Origin: Cellulomonas timonensis
GTDB taxonomy: Bacteria > Actinomycetota > Actinomycetes > Actinomycetales > Cellulomonadaceae
NCBI RefSeq assembly: GCF_900046455.1
Contig: NZ_FCOT01000013.1
Coordinates: forward strand, 992,001 to 1,056,000
Direction of reading: 5' to 3'
DNA length: 64,000 nucleotides
The notes under the pieces were generated by a model, which worked only from the letters and a program-made list of their open reading frames with translations, did not search any database and was not told the origin of the DNA. This document shows, in pieces, positions 34,884 through 43,090 of this stretch. Position 1 is the first letter of the stretch. The number at the start of each line of letters is the position of its first letter. A program made the translations under genes and the position numbers.

Positions 34884-35549
34884 CGGCACCGCTGCAGAAC
34901 CCTCCAAATGGGTGACTCTGACCTGCACATTCGCGTTTGGCGCCCGCGTTGCCCCGATTTCTGACGTAGTTATGCGCGCACAACTGTCCGATTCTTCCCC
35001 CGCCGTTGTGACATGTCACACCGTGGCACCGATCCCCACGAGCGAACAGCCGCTCTTGCTCGAGCAGGATCGCTCCCCCGATCGCGTCGTAGACTGTTCC
35101 TGTTCGCGGGGTCTGCTGATCCCGCTTAAGACTGTTGAGACAGCAGGTACGGCGCCTCCGGTATGGACCCGGGGGCGTTCGTGCGTCCAGAACCGCGTGC
35201 GCCCGCCCTGACCACGCCGTGCACGTTGGATCACCCCGCTTCACCCGCGCTTGACGTCGATCTACCGGGTTTGCGCTATCTGACCGTGAACTCGTACGAC
35301 CACCCCGACGTGTTCGCTGCGGCCTCGGACGAGGCGACGCAAGGGCCTCACGTGACCTACATGTTCGACACGCTCTGGGACAACGCCATGGGCTCGAGCG
35401 GGTGGCAGCCCACGGCCTCACAGCCAGACCCGTCAGCACCTATCCAGATGAGATCACCGGCACTTGGGACGTTGGCTTCGGCCATGCGGTGGACGCCGAG
35501 CAGAGCCGGCCGGTTGTGACGCGTGTTGTGACATGGGCAAAGAAGAGGA
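34884..35549. other. Long gene-free stretch beside tRNA-Leu
   Basis: About 670 bases. The best frame is a plus-strand one at 35163-35519 (118 residues, 'LDVDLPGLRYLTVNSYDHP…YMFDTLWDN'), with no ribosome site and no family recognised; it may be a decayed gene. No integrase remnant and no duplicate of the tRNA end was seen. Confidence 0.4.
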
Positions 35550-35582
35550 CCCCCTGACCCGGTGTTTTCCCAGGTCAGGGGG
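35550..35582 (-). terminator. Terminator of the tRNA-Leu gene
   Basis: A 10-bp stem (CCCCCTGACC and complement) with a 13-base loop, 11 bases after the mature tRNA 3' end. On the minus strand it is followed by TCCTCTTCTTTG, an intrinsic-terminator-like tail. Confidence 0.8.
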
Positions 35583-35593
35583 CCACAATGTTG

Positions 35594-35676
35594 TGTCCGG
35601 AGGGGGACTTGAACCCCCACGCCCTTTCGGGCACTAGCACCTCAAGCTAGCGCGTCTGCCATTCCGCCACCCGGAC
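35594..35676 (-). tRNA. tRNA-Leu (anticodon GAG)
   Basis: An 83-base class II tRNA. Acceptor GTCCGGG pairs with CTCCGGAC (one G-U); anticodon stem CTAGC/GCTAG carries the loop TTGAGGT with anticodon GAG; variable arm GTGCCCGAAAGGGCGT is long as in tRNA-Leu; T arm GGGGG-TTCAAGT-CCCCC. The discriminator is A and no CCA is encoded. It reads CUC/CUU codons. The accessory island lies on its 3' side. Confidence 0.95.
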
Positions 35677-35854
35677 AGGTGGACCGTCAGAACCCCTCGC
35701 GGGCTCCCTCAGGTGCGGCAGAAACATAGCATGGCGAGCCGGTCGAGCATGAATCGCGGCTGCGGGGCAGACTGTCCTGGGACAGCATCACCGCAGCGTA
35801 CGGGGCTAGATCACCCGATCTCGGAGTGATCCCCGCCACATCGGAGGAGGGCTG

Positions 35855-37084
35855 ATGGCGGATCAGGGCGCATCGGGCGAACGGGCCTCGGCCTCGCCCC
35901 GGCACCCTGTGGGCGTGACGTCCTCGACGCGGCGCCTCGCGGGCTCCCGCCGCGCCTCCCCCGTCGCCATCCCGGAGCCCACGGCCCCGCGCTGGCTGAT
36001 GAACCTGGCCGGGGTCTCCTGGCGCCTCCTGGTGGTGACGGCGGCCATCGCCCTGGTCTTCTACGCCACGTCCCGCGTGCAGCTGCTGTTCATCTCCCTG
36101 TTCCTGGCCCTGGTGTTCACGGCGGTGCTGCGACCGGCGGTGGAGCTGTTCGCCCGGGTGATGCCGCGTCCGCTGGCCACGGCCCTCGCACTGCTGGGCG
36201 GGGTGCTGATCCTGCTGGGAATGCTCACGTACGTGGGGGTGTCGGTCGCGGGCCAGTGGTCCAAGCTGTCCGACCAATTCGCCAGCGGCATCCAGGACAT
36301 CATCGACTTCCTCGAGGACGGCTCGCCGTTCCGGATCACCACCGACCAGATCAACCAGTGGATCGAGAACGGCCGCACGTGGGTGGAGGAGCACGCCAGC
36401 GAGCTCGCCTCCGAGGCCGCAGCGGGCGCGGGCAGCGTGGTGGAGGTCCTGACGGCGCTCGCGCTGGCGACGTTCTGCGCGGTGTTCTTCCTCACCAGCG
36501 GGCGGTCGATGTGGGAGTGGTTCCTGGCGCAGCTCCCCCTGAGCGCGCGGAGGTCGTGGAGCATCGCGGGCGCCGCCGGGTGGTACACGTTCTCCGGCTA
36601 CACGCGCGGCATCCTGATCATCGCGTTCTCCGACGGCCTGCTGGCGTTCATCCTGCTGTCGATCATCGGGGTGCCACTTGCGGCGCCCCTGGCGGTGCTG
36701 GTGCTGATCGGCGCGTTCATCCCGCTCGTGGGCGCCCCCGCGGCGATGGTCATCGCGATGATCGTGGCGCTGGCGGCGAACGGGCCGGTGCAGGCGGCGA
36801 TCGTCGGCATCGGGATCGCGCTGATCGGCCAGTTCGAGGGGCATGTGCTGCAGCCGCTGGTGATGGGCAAGCAAGTCGCGCTGCACCCCGTCGTCATCGC
36901 CGTGGTGGTGCTGGGCGGCACGTTGACGGCCGGCATCCTGGGCGCGGTCATCGCGGTGCCGCTGGTGGCGGTCGCGTGGACGGTGTTCTCCCGGCTACGG
37001 GAGCCCGAGCCGGAGCTGGAGCCCGGGGACGTGCGCGAGCCGTATGAGGCCTACGAGGGCACTGAAGTTGACGAAGAGCGCTGA
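35855..37084 (+). CDS. AI-2E family transporter
   Basis: 409 residues from ATG 35855, with GGAGGAGG four bases upstream. A 45-residue hydrophilic start, then seven to eight membrane helices: 'LLFISLFLALVFTAVLRP', 'ALALLGGVLILLGM', the soluble loop with 'DQFASGIQDIIDFLEDG', 'VVEVLTALALATFCAVFF', 'YTRGILIIAFSDGLLAFIL', 'AVLVLIGAFIPLVGAPAAM' and 'GQFEGHVLQPLVMGK', the last being diagnostic of the YdiK/PerM/TqsA (UPF0118) family. The cargo is unknown. The stop region carries a tandem duplication of about 18 bp (TTGACGAAGAGCGCTGAG twice, about 37068-37105) that duplicates the stop codon context. Confidence 0.92.
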   Translation: MADQGASGERASASPRHPVGVTSSTRRLAGSRRASPVAIPEPTAPRWLMNLAGVSWRLLVVTAAIALVFYATSRVQLLFISLFLALVFTAVLRPAVELFARVMPRPLATALALLGGVLILLGMLTYVGVSVAGQWSKLSDQFASGIQDIIDFLEDGSPFRITTDQINQWIENGRTWVEEHASELASEAAAGAGSVVEVLTALALATFCAVFFLTSGRSMWEWFLAQLPLSARRSWSIAGAAGWYTFSGYTRGILIIAFSDGLLAFILLSIIGVPLAAPLAVLVLIGAFIPLVGAPAAMVIAMIVALAANGPVQAAIVGIGIALIGQFEGHVLQPLVMGKQVALHPVVIAVVVLGGTLTAGILGAVIAVPLVAVAWTVFSRLREPEPELEPGDVREPYEAYEGTEVDEER

Positions 37085-37132
37085 GCTTGACGAAGAGCGC
37101 TGAGGCAGACGAGGCGTAGGGCCTCTCGACCG

Positions 37133-38026
37133 CTAGGCGGGGTCGTGGAGGCCCGCGAGCGCCCGGTCGATCTCTCGGAGCACGCCCGGCCCGGGTCGCC
37201 GCAGCGGGGCCGGCAGCGGGCCCACCGCCACGCCGAGCGCCTCTCCCACGGCGTGCACGACGCGCGCGCCGCCGGTCGCGGCAAGGTCGGCGAGCGGCTG
37301 GAGCCCAGCCATCAGGGCGAGGGCGCGCTCGGCGTGTCCGGCGGCGGCCATGTCGGCGACCTCGGCGTAGCGGGCCGGCAGCACGCCCGCGAGCCCGGAG
37401 TGCCAGGTGCGGGCGCCGCCGAGCAGGCCGTGCACGCCCAGGCCGTCGCCGCTGAAGCCGATCTCGACGTCGGCGGGGAGCTTGTGATGCAGCTCCCGGG
37501 CCCGGCCGCGCACCGCATCCGGGCTGGTCCCGCGGTCCTTGACGCCCTGGACGCCGGGCAGCCGGGTCACGCGCCGCAGCTGCTCGACGCTGAAGTCGTA
37601 CCGGGTGGCGACGGGGTTGTGGTACGCCCACACCGGGATGCCGACCACCTGGGTCACACACCGGTACAGCTCATGCACCTCGTCGTCGGTGAGCGGCAGG
37701 TACGCCATCGTCGGCACGAGCAGCGCGTCGGCCCCCGCCTGCTCGGCGTCGCGCGCAAGGTCGAGGACGTCGCGGGTGGTCAGGGCGCCGACGCCGACCA
37801 GCACCGGGACGCGCCCGGCCGCGGCCTCCACGGCCGCCTCGCACACCCGCCGCCGCTGGGCCCGGTCCAGGTACGCGAAGCCGCCCGTGCTGCCGAGCAC
37901 CGCGACACCGCTGGCGCCGCCGGCCACAGCCCGGTCGACGAGCTGGGCGAGCACACCCTCGGCGACCTCCTCCGTGACGGTGCGCGGGGTGGGGAGGTAC
38001 GCGACCAGCGAGCCGAAGAGGGGCAT
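37133..38026 (-). CDS. DapA-family aldolase (dihydrodipicolinate synthase/N-acetylneuraminate lyase type)
   Basis: 297 residues. TIM-barrel class I aldolase: 'VAVLGSTGGFAYLDRAQRR' (G-S-T-G-G instead of G-T-T-G-E), 'VPVLVGVGALTTRDVLDLARDAEQAGADALL' in part, the Tyr in 'VWAYHNPVATRY' and Schiff-base Lys in 'VQGVKDRGTSPDAV'. The altered phosphate/keto loop argues against a true DapA in lysine synthesis and for another 2-keto acid aldolase or hydratase. Convergent with the transporter gene. Confidence 0.85.
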   Translation of the reverse strand: MPLFGSLVAYLPTPRTVTEEVAEGVLAQLVDRAVAGGASGVAVLGSTGGFAYLDRAQRRRVCEAAVEAAAGRVPVLVGVGALTTRDVLDLARDAEQAGADALLVPTMAYLPLTDDEVHELYRCVTQVVGIPVWAYHNPVATRYDFSVEQLRRVTRLPGVQGVKDRGTSPDAVRGRARELHHKLPADVEIGFSGDGLGVHGLLGGARTWHSGLAGVLPARYAEVADMAAAGHAERALALMAGLQPLADLAATGGARVVHAVGEALGVAVGPLPAPLRRPGPGVLREIDRALAGLHDPA

Positions 38027-38070
38027 CTAGGCAGCGTAGCCACCGGGTCCGGCTCGGGTGTGGCTGCCTG

Positions 38071-41000
38071 TCAACGGAAGTCGCGCGACGTGGTCCGCAC
38101 CCGCAGCGACAGCGGGGCCAGGTGCTCGGCGATGAGGTTCGTGGCGCCGTCGGCCCGTTCCAGCCGGCCGCGCACCACCAGCGCGGCCGACGTGCGGGCC
38201 GCCTTACGGAACTTCTGCCAGAGCCCCGGCGAGCAGACCACGTTGAGCAGGCCCGTCTCGTCCTCGAGCGACAGGAACGTGACCCCGCCGGCTGTCCCCG
38301 GACGCTGCCGGTGCGTCACGACCCCCGCCACCGCGACGCGCCTGCCGGCCTCGTGGCGGTAGGCCTGCTCGACGCGCAGCACACCCGCGGCGTCGAGGCC
38401 CTCGCGCACATGCTGCGTGGGGTAGGAGTCCACCGAGACGCCGGTGGCCCACACGTCGGCCACCGCCAGCTCGACGTCCGTCATGCCGGGCAGCGTCGGG
38501 GCGCTGACGCCCACCGCGACGCCGGGCAGCGTGTCGGGCCCCTCCAGGGCGAGGGCTCCAGCCGCCCACAGCGCCTCCCGTCGGGTGGCCCCCAACGCGC
38601 CCAGGGCGCCGCCGGTGGCGAGCGCCTCGAGCTGCGCGGTGGTCAGGCTCACCCGGCGGGCCAGATCGCGCAGGTCCGCGTACGGCCCATGCGCGGCGCG
38701 CTCGGCGACCACGCGCTCGGCGACGTCCTCCCCCACGCCCCGCACCGAGGCGAGCCCCATCCGCACCGCGAGCGCCCGGCCGTTCTCGGCTGTCGCGTGC
38801 TCGTCCACCGGGGCCGTCCCCGAGGGCGTCGGCACGAGGCGCGGCTCACCGCCCGGTGGCGTCGGGCCCAGCCGCTCCACCTGTGCCTGCACGCCCGAGG
38901 CCTGCACGCACGGGCGCAGCACCTGCAGGCCGTGACGACGGGCGTCGGCGACAAGGGACTGCGGGGAGTAGAAGCCCATCGGCTGCGCGGCCAGCAGCCC
39001 GGCGTAGAACGCGGCCGGGTGGTGCACCTTGAGCCAGGCGCTGGCGTACACGAGGAACGCGAACGAGTACGCGTGGGACTCGGGGAACCCGAAGTCGGCG
39101 AAGGCCTTGAGCTTGTCGAAGATCTGCTCGCCGGTCTCCCGGTCGATGCCGTTCGCGGCCATCCCGGCGAGCAGGCGGGCGTGCAGGGCCTCCATCCGCT
39201 CGGTGGACCGCTTGGAGCCCATCGCCCGGCGCAGCTGGTCGGCCTCGGCGGGGGTGAAGTCCGCGACGTCGATGGCCATCTGCATGAGCTGCTCCTGGAA
39301 GAGCGGCACCCCGAGGGTCTTCGCGAGCGACTTCTCGAGCTTGGGGTGCAGGTAGGTGACCTTCTCCCGGCCGTGGTACCGGTTGATGTACGGGTGCACC
39401 GAGCCGCCCTGGATGGGCCCGGGGCGGATGAGCGCGACCTCCACGACGATGTCGTAGAACCGGCGCGGCTGCAGGCGCGGCAACGTGCCCATCTGGGCGC
39501 GCGACTCCACCTGGAACACGCCCACCGTGTCGGCGGCGCTGAGCAGGTCGTACACGAGCGGGTCCTCGTACGGCAGGGCGTGCAGGTCGAGCTCGACGCC
39601 CTCGTGCTCGCGCACCAGGTCGAACGCGATCCGCAGGGCGGTGAGCATGCCCAGGCCCAGCAGGTCGAACTTCACCAGCCCCGCGTCGGCGCAGTCCTCC
39701 TTGTCCCACTGCAGCACGGTGCGCCCCGGCATCCGGGCCCACTCCACCGGGCAGACTTCGATGACGGGCCTGTCGCACATCACCATGCCGCCCGAGTGGA
39801 TGCCCAGGTGGCGGGGCAGGCGCAGGAACCGCTCCGCCAGGTCGATCACCTGCTCGGGGATCTCGTCGAGCTCGGACGCCGCCGGGGGGCGGGTGCGCGG
39901 GACCACGTCGTGCCGGTCGGCGGAGGGCTCGAACGTCGTCCCCCACACCGCGTCATGCGGGTCGCGGCCCCGACCGGTCCGGGCGGGCGGCGCGTCACGC
40001 GCGGGCGCGGCGTCGCGGCCGTCGGGCGTCACCGGGTCGGCGCCGCGCAGGCTGCCCCAGCGCTCAATGGACTTGCTCCACGCGTCCTGCTGCCCGGCGT
40101 CGTAGCCGAGCGCGCGCGCCGCGTCGCGCACCGCCGAGCGCGGCCGGTAGGTGATGACGTTCGCGACCTGCGCGGCGTGCGTGCGCCCATGCGTGGCGTA
40201 GACGTACTGGATGACCTCCTCGCGGCGGCCCGACTCGATGTCCACGTCGATGTCCGGCGGGCCGTCCCGCTCGGGCGCCAGGAAGCGCTCGAACAGCAGC
40301 CCGTGGGCCACCGCGTCCACCGCCGTGACCCGCAGCACGTAGCAGACCGCGGAGTTGGCGGCCGAGCCGCGGCCCTGCGCCATGATGCCGTTGCGGCGGC
40401 AGAAGTCGACCAGGTCGTAGACGACCAGGAAGTACCCCGGGAAGCCCAGGTCCTCGATGACGCGCAGCTCGTGCTCGAGCTGCGCGTACGCCCCGGGCAC
40501 CCGCTCGGCCTCCGGCGGCCCGTACAGCTCCAGGGCGCCGCGGCGCACCAGCTCGCGCAGCCAGCTCGCCTCCGTGTGGCCGGGCGGCACGGGGTAGGGC
40601 GGCAGTTGAGGGGCGACCAGCGCGAGGTCAAACGCGCACTCGGCGGCCAGGCGCGCGGCGGTGGCCACGGCCTGCGGGGGGCGCCGGTGCAGGGCCAGCA
40701 TCTCCGCCGCCGAGCGCAGGTGGGCGGTGGGAGCGCCGGGCAGCCACCCGTCGAGGTCGTCGAGCGAGGATCGGGCGCGCACGGCCGCGAGCGCCGCCGC
40801 GAGGTCGGCGTCCCGAGGTGTGGCGTAGTGGACGTTGCCGGTGGCGACGAGCGGCAGGCCGGCGGCGGCCGCGAGCGCCGCGAGGGCGTCGTTGCGCTCG
40901 GCGTCGCTGTGGTCGCCGTGGTCGGTGACCTCGACGGCGACGTTCTCGTGGCCGAACAGCCCGACGAGCCGGTCGAGCTCGGCGCGGGCGGCGAGGAACC

Positions 41001-41544
41001 CCTCCGGCGTCACCTCGCCCGCCGCGCCGCCGCCTCCGCTGGCGAGCGCCTGGCGCACGGAGCCCTTGCGGCAACCGGTGAGGATGAGCCACTGCCCGGC
41101 GGCCTGCTCGGCGAGCCCCTCCCAGGTGTGCTGCGCGGCGCCCTTGGCCCCGGCGGCCAGGTGTCCCGTGGCGATGGCCCTCGACAGCGCGCGGTAGCCG
41201 TCAGGCCCGCGGGCCAGCACGAGCAGGTGGGTGGCGCGGGGGTCGGGGACGCCGGTGGGCGCGTCGAGCACGTCGGGGCCGCTGACGCGCTGCGCGCCCC
41301 ATCCACCGCCGGAGACGGGCAGGTGCAGCTCGGAGCCGAACACGGTGGGCAGCCCGACGGCGCGCGCGGCCTGGGCGAAGCGCACCACGCCGTAGAGGCC
41401 GTCGTGGTCGGTGAGCGCGAGGGCGTCCAGGCCGAGCCGCACAGCCTCGGCGGCGAGCTCCTCAGGCTGGCTCGCCCCGTCGAGGAAGCTGAACGCCGAG
41501 TGGGCGTGCAGCTCGGCGTACCGGCCGTCCGTCGTCCGCGGCAC
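38071..41544 (-). CDS. dnaE2: Error-prone DNA polymerase DnaE2
   Basis: 1157 residues from GTG 41544, chosen because GGGAGG lies six bases upstream; ATG 41592 overlaps the LexA box and is less likely. Starts with the PHP domain ('YAELHAHSAFSFLDGAS', 'ALTDHDGLYG'), then the C-family polymerase core with 'GRGSAANSAVCYVL', the catalytic acid pair in 'GPPDIDVDIES', 'FPGYFLVVYDLV', 'HPYINRYHGRE', and a C-terminal OB part ('RVAVAGVVTHRQRPGTAGGVTFLSLED' region). There is an insert of about 45 residues rich in Arg/Asp/Pro near 500-545. It does translesion synthesis as part of the ImuA'-ImuB-DnaE2 mutasome and is SOS-induced. Confidence 0.95.
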   Translation of the reverse strand: MPRTTDGRYAELHAHSAFSFLDGASQPEELAAEAVRLGLDALALTDHDGLYGVVRFAQAARAVGLPTVFGSELHLPVSGGGWGAQRVSGPDVLDAPTGVPDPRATHLLVLARGPDGYRALSRAIATGHLAAGAKGAAQHTWEGLAEQAAGQWLILTGCRKGSVRQALASGGGGAAGEVTPEGFLAARAELDRLVGLFGHENVAVEVTDHGDHSDAERNDALAALAAAAGLPLVATGNVHYATPRDADLAAALAAVRARSSLDDLDGWLPGAPTAHLRSAAEMLALHRRPPQAVATAARLAAECAFDLALVAPQLPPYPVPPGHTEASWLRELVRRGALELYGPPEAERVPGAYAQLEHELRVIEDLGFPGYFLVVYDLVDFCRRNGIMAQGRGSAANSAVCYVLRVTAVDAVAHGLLFERFLAPERDGPPDIDVDIESGRREEVIQYVYATHGRTHAAQVANVITYRPRSAVRDAARALGYDAGQQDAWSKSIERWGSLRGADPVTPDGRDAAPARDAPPARTGRGRDPHDAVWGTTFEPSADRHDVVPRTRPPAASELDEIPEQVIDLAERFLRLPRHLGIHSGGMVMCDRPVIEVCPVEWARMPGRTVLQWDKEDCADAGLVKFDLLGLGMLTALRIAFDLVREHEGVELDLHALPYEDPLVYDLLSAADTVGVFQVESRAQMGTLPRLQPRRFYDIVVEVALIRPGPIQGGSVHPYINRYHGREKVTYLHPKLEKSLAKTLGVPLFQEQLMQMAIDVADFTPAEADQLRRAMGSKRSTERMEALHARLLAGMAANGIDRETGEQIFDKLKAFADFGFPESHAYSFAFLVYASAWLKVHHPAAFYAGLLAAQPMGFYSPQSLVADARRHGLQVLRPCVQASGVQAQVERLGPTPPGGEPRLVPTPSGTAPVDEHATAENGRALAVRMGLASVRGVGEDVAERVVAERAAHGPYADLRDLARRVSLTTAQLEALATGGALGALGATRREALWAAGALALEGPDTLPGVAVGVSAPTLPGMTDVELAVADVWATGVSVDSYPTQHVREGLDAAGVLRVEQAYRHEAGRRVAVAGVVTHRQRPGTAGGVTFLSLEDETGLLNVVCSPGLWQKFRKAARTSAALVVRGRLERADGATNLIAEHLAPLSLRVRTTSRDFR

Positions 41545-41591
41545 GACGAGCCTCCCGTCCACTGGCTGCTCGGCGCGCCCGAGGCGCGCCA

Positions 41592-41607
41592 TCGAACACC
41601 TGTTCGA
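41592..41607 (-). promoter_or_regulatory. LexA box of dnaE2
   Basis: TCGAACACCTGTTCGA, close to the actinobacterial SOS consensus TCGAACrnnnGTTCGA, 48 bp before the chosen dnaE2 start. The flank TGATCGAACA…, preceded by CAGCGTGTACTGG, is shared almost base for base with the imuA' promoter. Confidence 0.9.
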
Positions 41608-41734
41608 TCACACCAGTACACGCTGCCGGATGCCGGGACGTCAAACCCCCAGGCGACGCCCGCCGAGCGTTCGCCTCAGCCCTGCGCGCGCCCGCGCGCC
41701 CGACCCTGCCCCCGACCCTGCGGCGACCCGCGGG

Positions 41735-43015
41735 TCAGCCCAGCCGGACCTCCGCGTCAGCGACCCCCGCCCGGTCGAGAGTGACCGTCGCACTGCCCTG
41801 GCCTGCGGTGATGCTGTAGTCGCCGAGGAATCCCCGCACACTCACACGTCCATGGGCATCGGTGGCCAGAGTGCGCGGCTCATGCCACCACTCCCCCTTC
41901 ACGAGCCCGTGCAGGGCGTCATACGCCGGCTTCGGCGTGCCGTCGGCCCGCACCAGGCCGCCGGGCGCCCCCAGCCACATCCCCGCGTCGCTCAGCCCCC
42001 AGTAGGTGGCAGCCTCCACCGACGGGTGCGACAGCAGCGTCCGGTAGTAGCTCGCCACCTCGCGCGCCTGGCGCTCCTCGCCCTCCGGAGTGGACGGCCA
42101 CTCGTCGACCTGGTGGTCGTTGAGGTCCTCGAGGTGGGCGGGCATGAGCTCGCCGGACAGGAGGGTCGTCTCGGTCAGGTGCAGCGGCAGGCCGTAGCGG
42201 GAGAACCTGTCGAGCACCTCCAGGGTGCGGTCCTCGCCCCAGGCCCCCTGGTGCATGTGGCTCTGCAGCCCGATGGCGTCGATCTCGATGCCCGCCTCGA
42301 GGCAGCCCTCGATGAGGCACTCGAAGGCCGTGGACATGTCGAAGTCGTTGAGCAGCAGGGTCGCCGCGGGGTTCGTCTGGCGGGCGGCGTCGACGGCGAG
42401 CCGGATGGTCGGGATGCGCCCGCGCTCGCGGCACAGCCGGGTCAGCGCGTTGGGGACCTTGTCGAACACCGGCATGATGACGACTTCGTTGATCGCGTCC
42501 CAGGTGTCGACCACCCCGGCGAAGTCGGCGACGTCGCGCCGGATGCGGGCGTCCAACACGTCCGCGACCTCGGCGGAAGGCAGGTCGAGCAGCCAGTCGG
42601 CGCATTCGGAGTGCCAGGCCAGCGGGTGGCCCTTGACGACACATCCCCGATCGGCGAACCAGCGGGCCGCGCGGAGCAGCCGTGCGGTGTCGGGTCGGCC
42701 CCGCACGGGCTCGAACTGCCCCCAGTAGAACGGCAGCGTGGCGGCGTTGAAGAGCCCGAGCCACTGGTCGGCCAACCGCAGGTCCGCCTCGGATCCCTCG
42801 CCGTCGCTGTTCGCGAGGTCGATCAGGTCGAACCCGATGCAGCCGAACAGGAAGCGGTGCGCGGCCTGGGCGACCACCACCGGCGCGTCCGCCAGCGGCT
42901 GCCCCTGGGCGTCGCGCACCGTCACGGTGACGTCGGCGATCCGATGCGACATGGCCGGGTCCGGCCGGGGGCTCGTTCCCAGGGCGTTTCCCTGGTCGGT
43001 CAGGTGGGGCAGCAC
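41735..43015 (-). CDS. GH10 endo-1,4-beta-xylanase without signal peptide
   Basis: 426 residues from GTG 43015 (GAGGAGG eight bases upstream). GH10 barrel: 'RFLFGCIGFDLIDLA', 'TLPFYWGQFEPVRGRPD', 'VKGHPLAWHSECADWLLDL' with the substrate His, acid/base Glu177 in 'DTWDAINEVVI', 'DAIGLQSHMHQGAWG' and nucleophile Glu282 in 'PLHLTETTLL'. Residues 1-50 look like an N-terminal beta module ('VTVTVRDAQGQPLADAPVVV') and a short beta domain ends the protein. With no signal peptide it is probably intracellular and acts on imported xylo-oligosaccharides. It lies between the two SOS units; there is no LexA box before it. Confidence 0.93.
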   Translation of the reverse strand: MLPHLTDQGNALGTSPRPDPAMSHRIADVTVTVRDAQGQPLADAPVVVAQAAHRFLFGCIGFDLIDLANSDGEGSEADLRLADQWLGLFNAATLPFYWGQFEPVRGRPDTARLLRAARWFADRGCVVKGHPLAWHSECADWLLDLPSAEVADVLDARIRRDVADFAGVVDTWDAINEVVIMPVFDKVPNALTRLCRERGRIPTIRLAVDAARQTNPAATLLLNDFDMSTAFECLIEGCLEAGIEIDAIGLQSHMHQGAWGEDRTLEVLDRFSRYGLPLHLTETTLLSGELMPAHLEDLNDHQVDEWPSTPEGEERQAREVASYYRTLLSHPSVEAATYWGLSDAGMWLGAPGGLVRADGTPKPAYDALHGLVKGEWWHEPRTLATDAHGRVSVRGFLGDYSITAGQGSATVTLDRAGVADAEVRLG

Positions 43016-43090
43016 AGCGATGACCTCCTCGTCACGTCACTCGATGCCCACACTGCCAGGCCACGGGCAGGATGAGGCGCTCGCCACGGC

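Larger units (their letters stand above)
27640..35549. mobile_element. Accessory (probable defence) island next to tRNA-Leu
   Basis: The segment between the cupin gene and the tRNA-Leu(GAG) holds only accessory genes: a HEPN-DUF262 pair, a nuclease-LRV giant and a DUF5677 protein. About 27.9-30.4 kb is visibly poorer in GC and uses codons such as AAT, ATA and TTT that are rare elsewhere in the window. Two long stretches are gene-free (33704-34037, 34884-35549). It lies on the 3' side of the tRNA, the usual insertion side. No integrase, transposase or flanking direct repeat was seen, so boundaries are approximate and mobility is inferred. Confidence 0.55.

Noticed and set aside
35163-35519. 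118-residue plus-strand frame as an island gene
   Set aside because: No ribosome site, no recognised family, mixed codon use. Mentioned only in the gene-free stretch entry.
27640-35593. Direct repeats of the tRNA-Leu 3' end as attachment sites
   Set aside because: Looked for the GGGGGTTCAA…CCGGAC segment at the left border and inside the island; none was found by eye.
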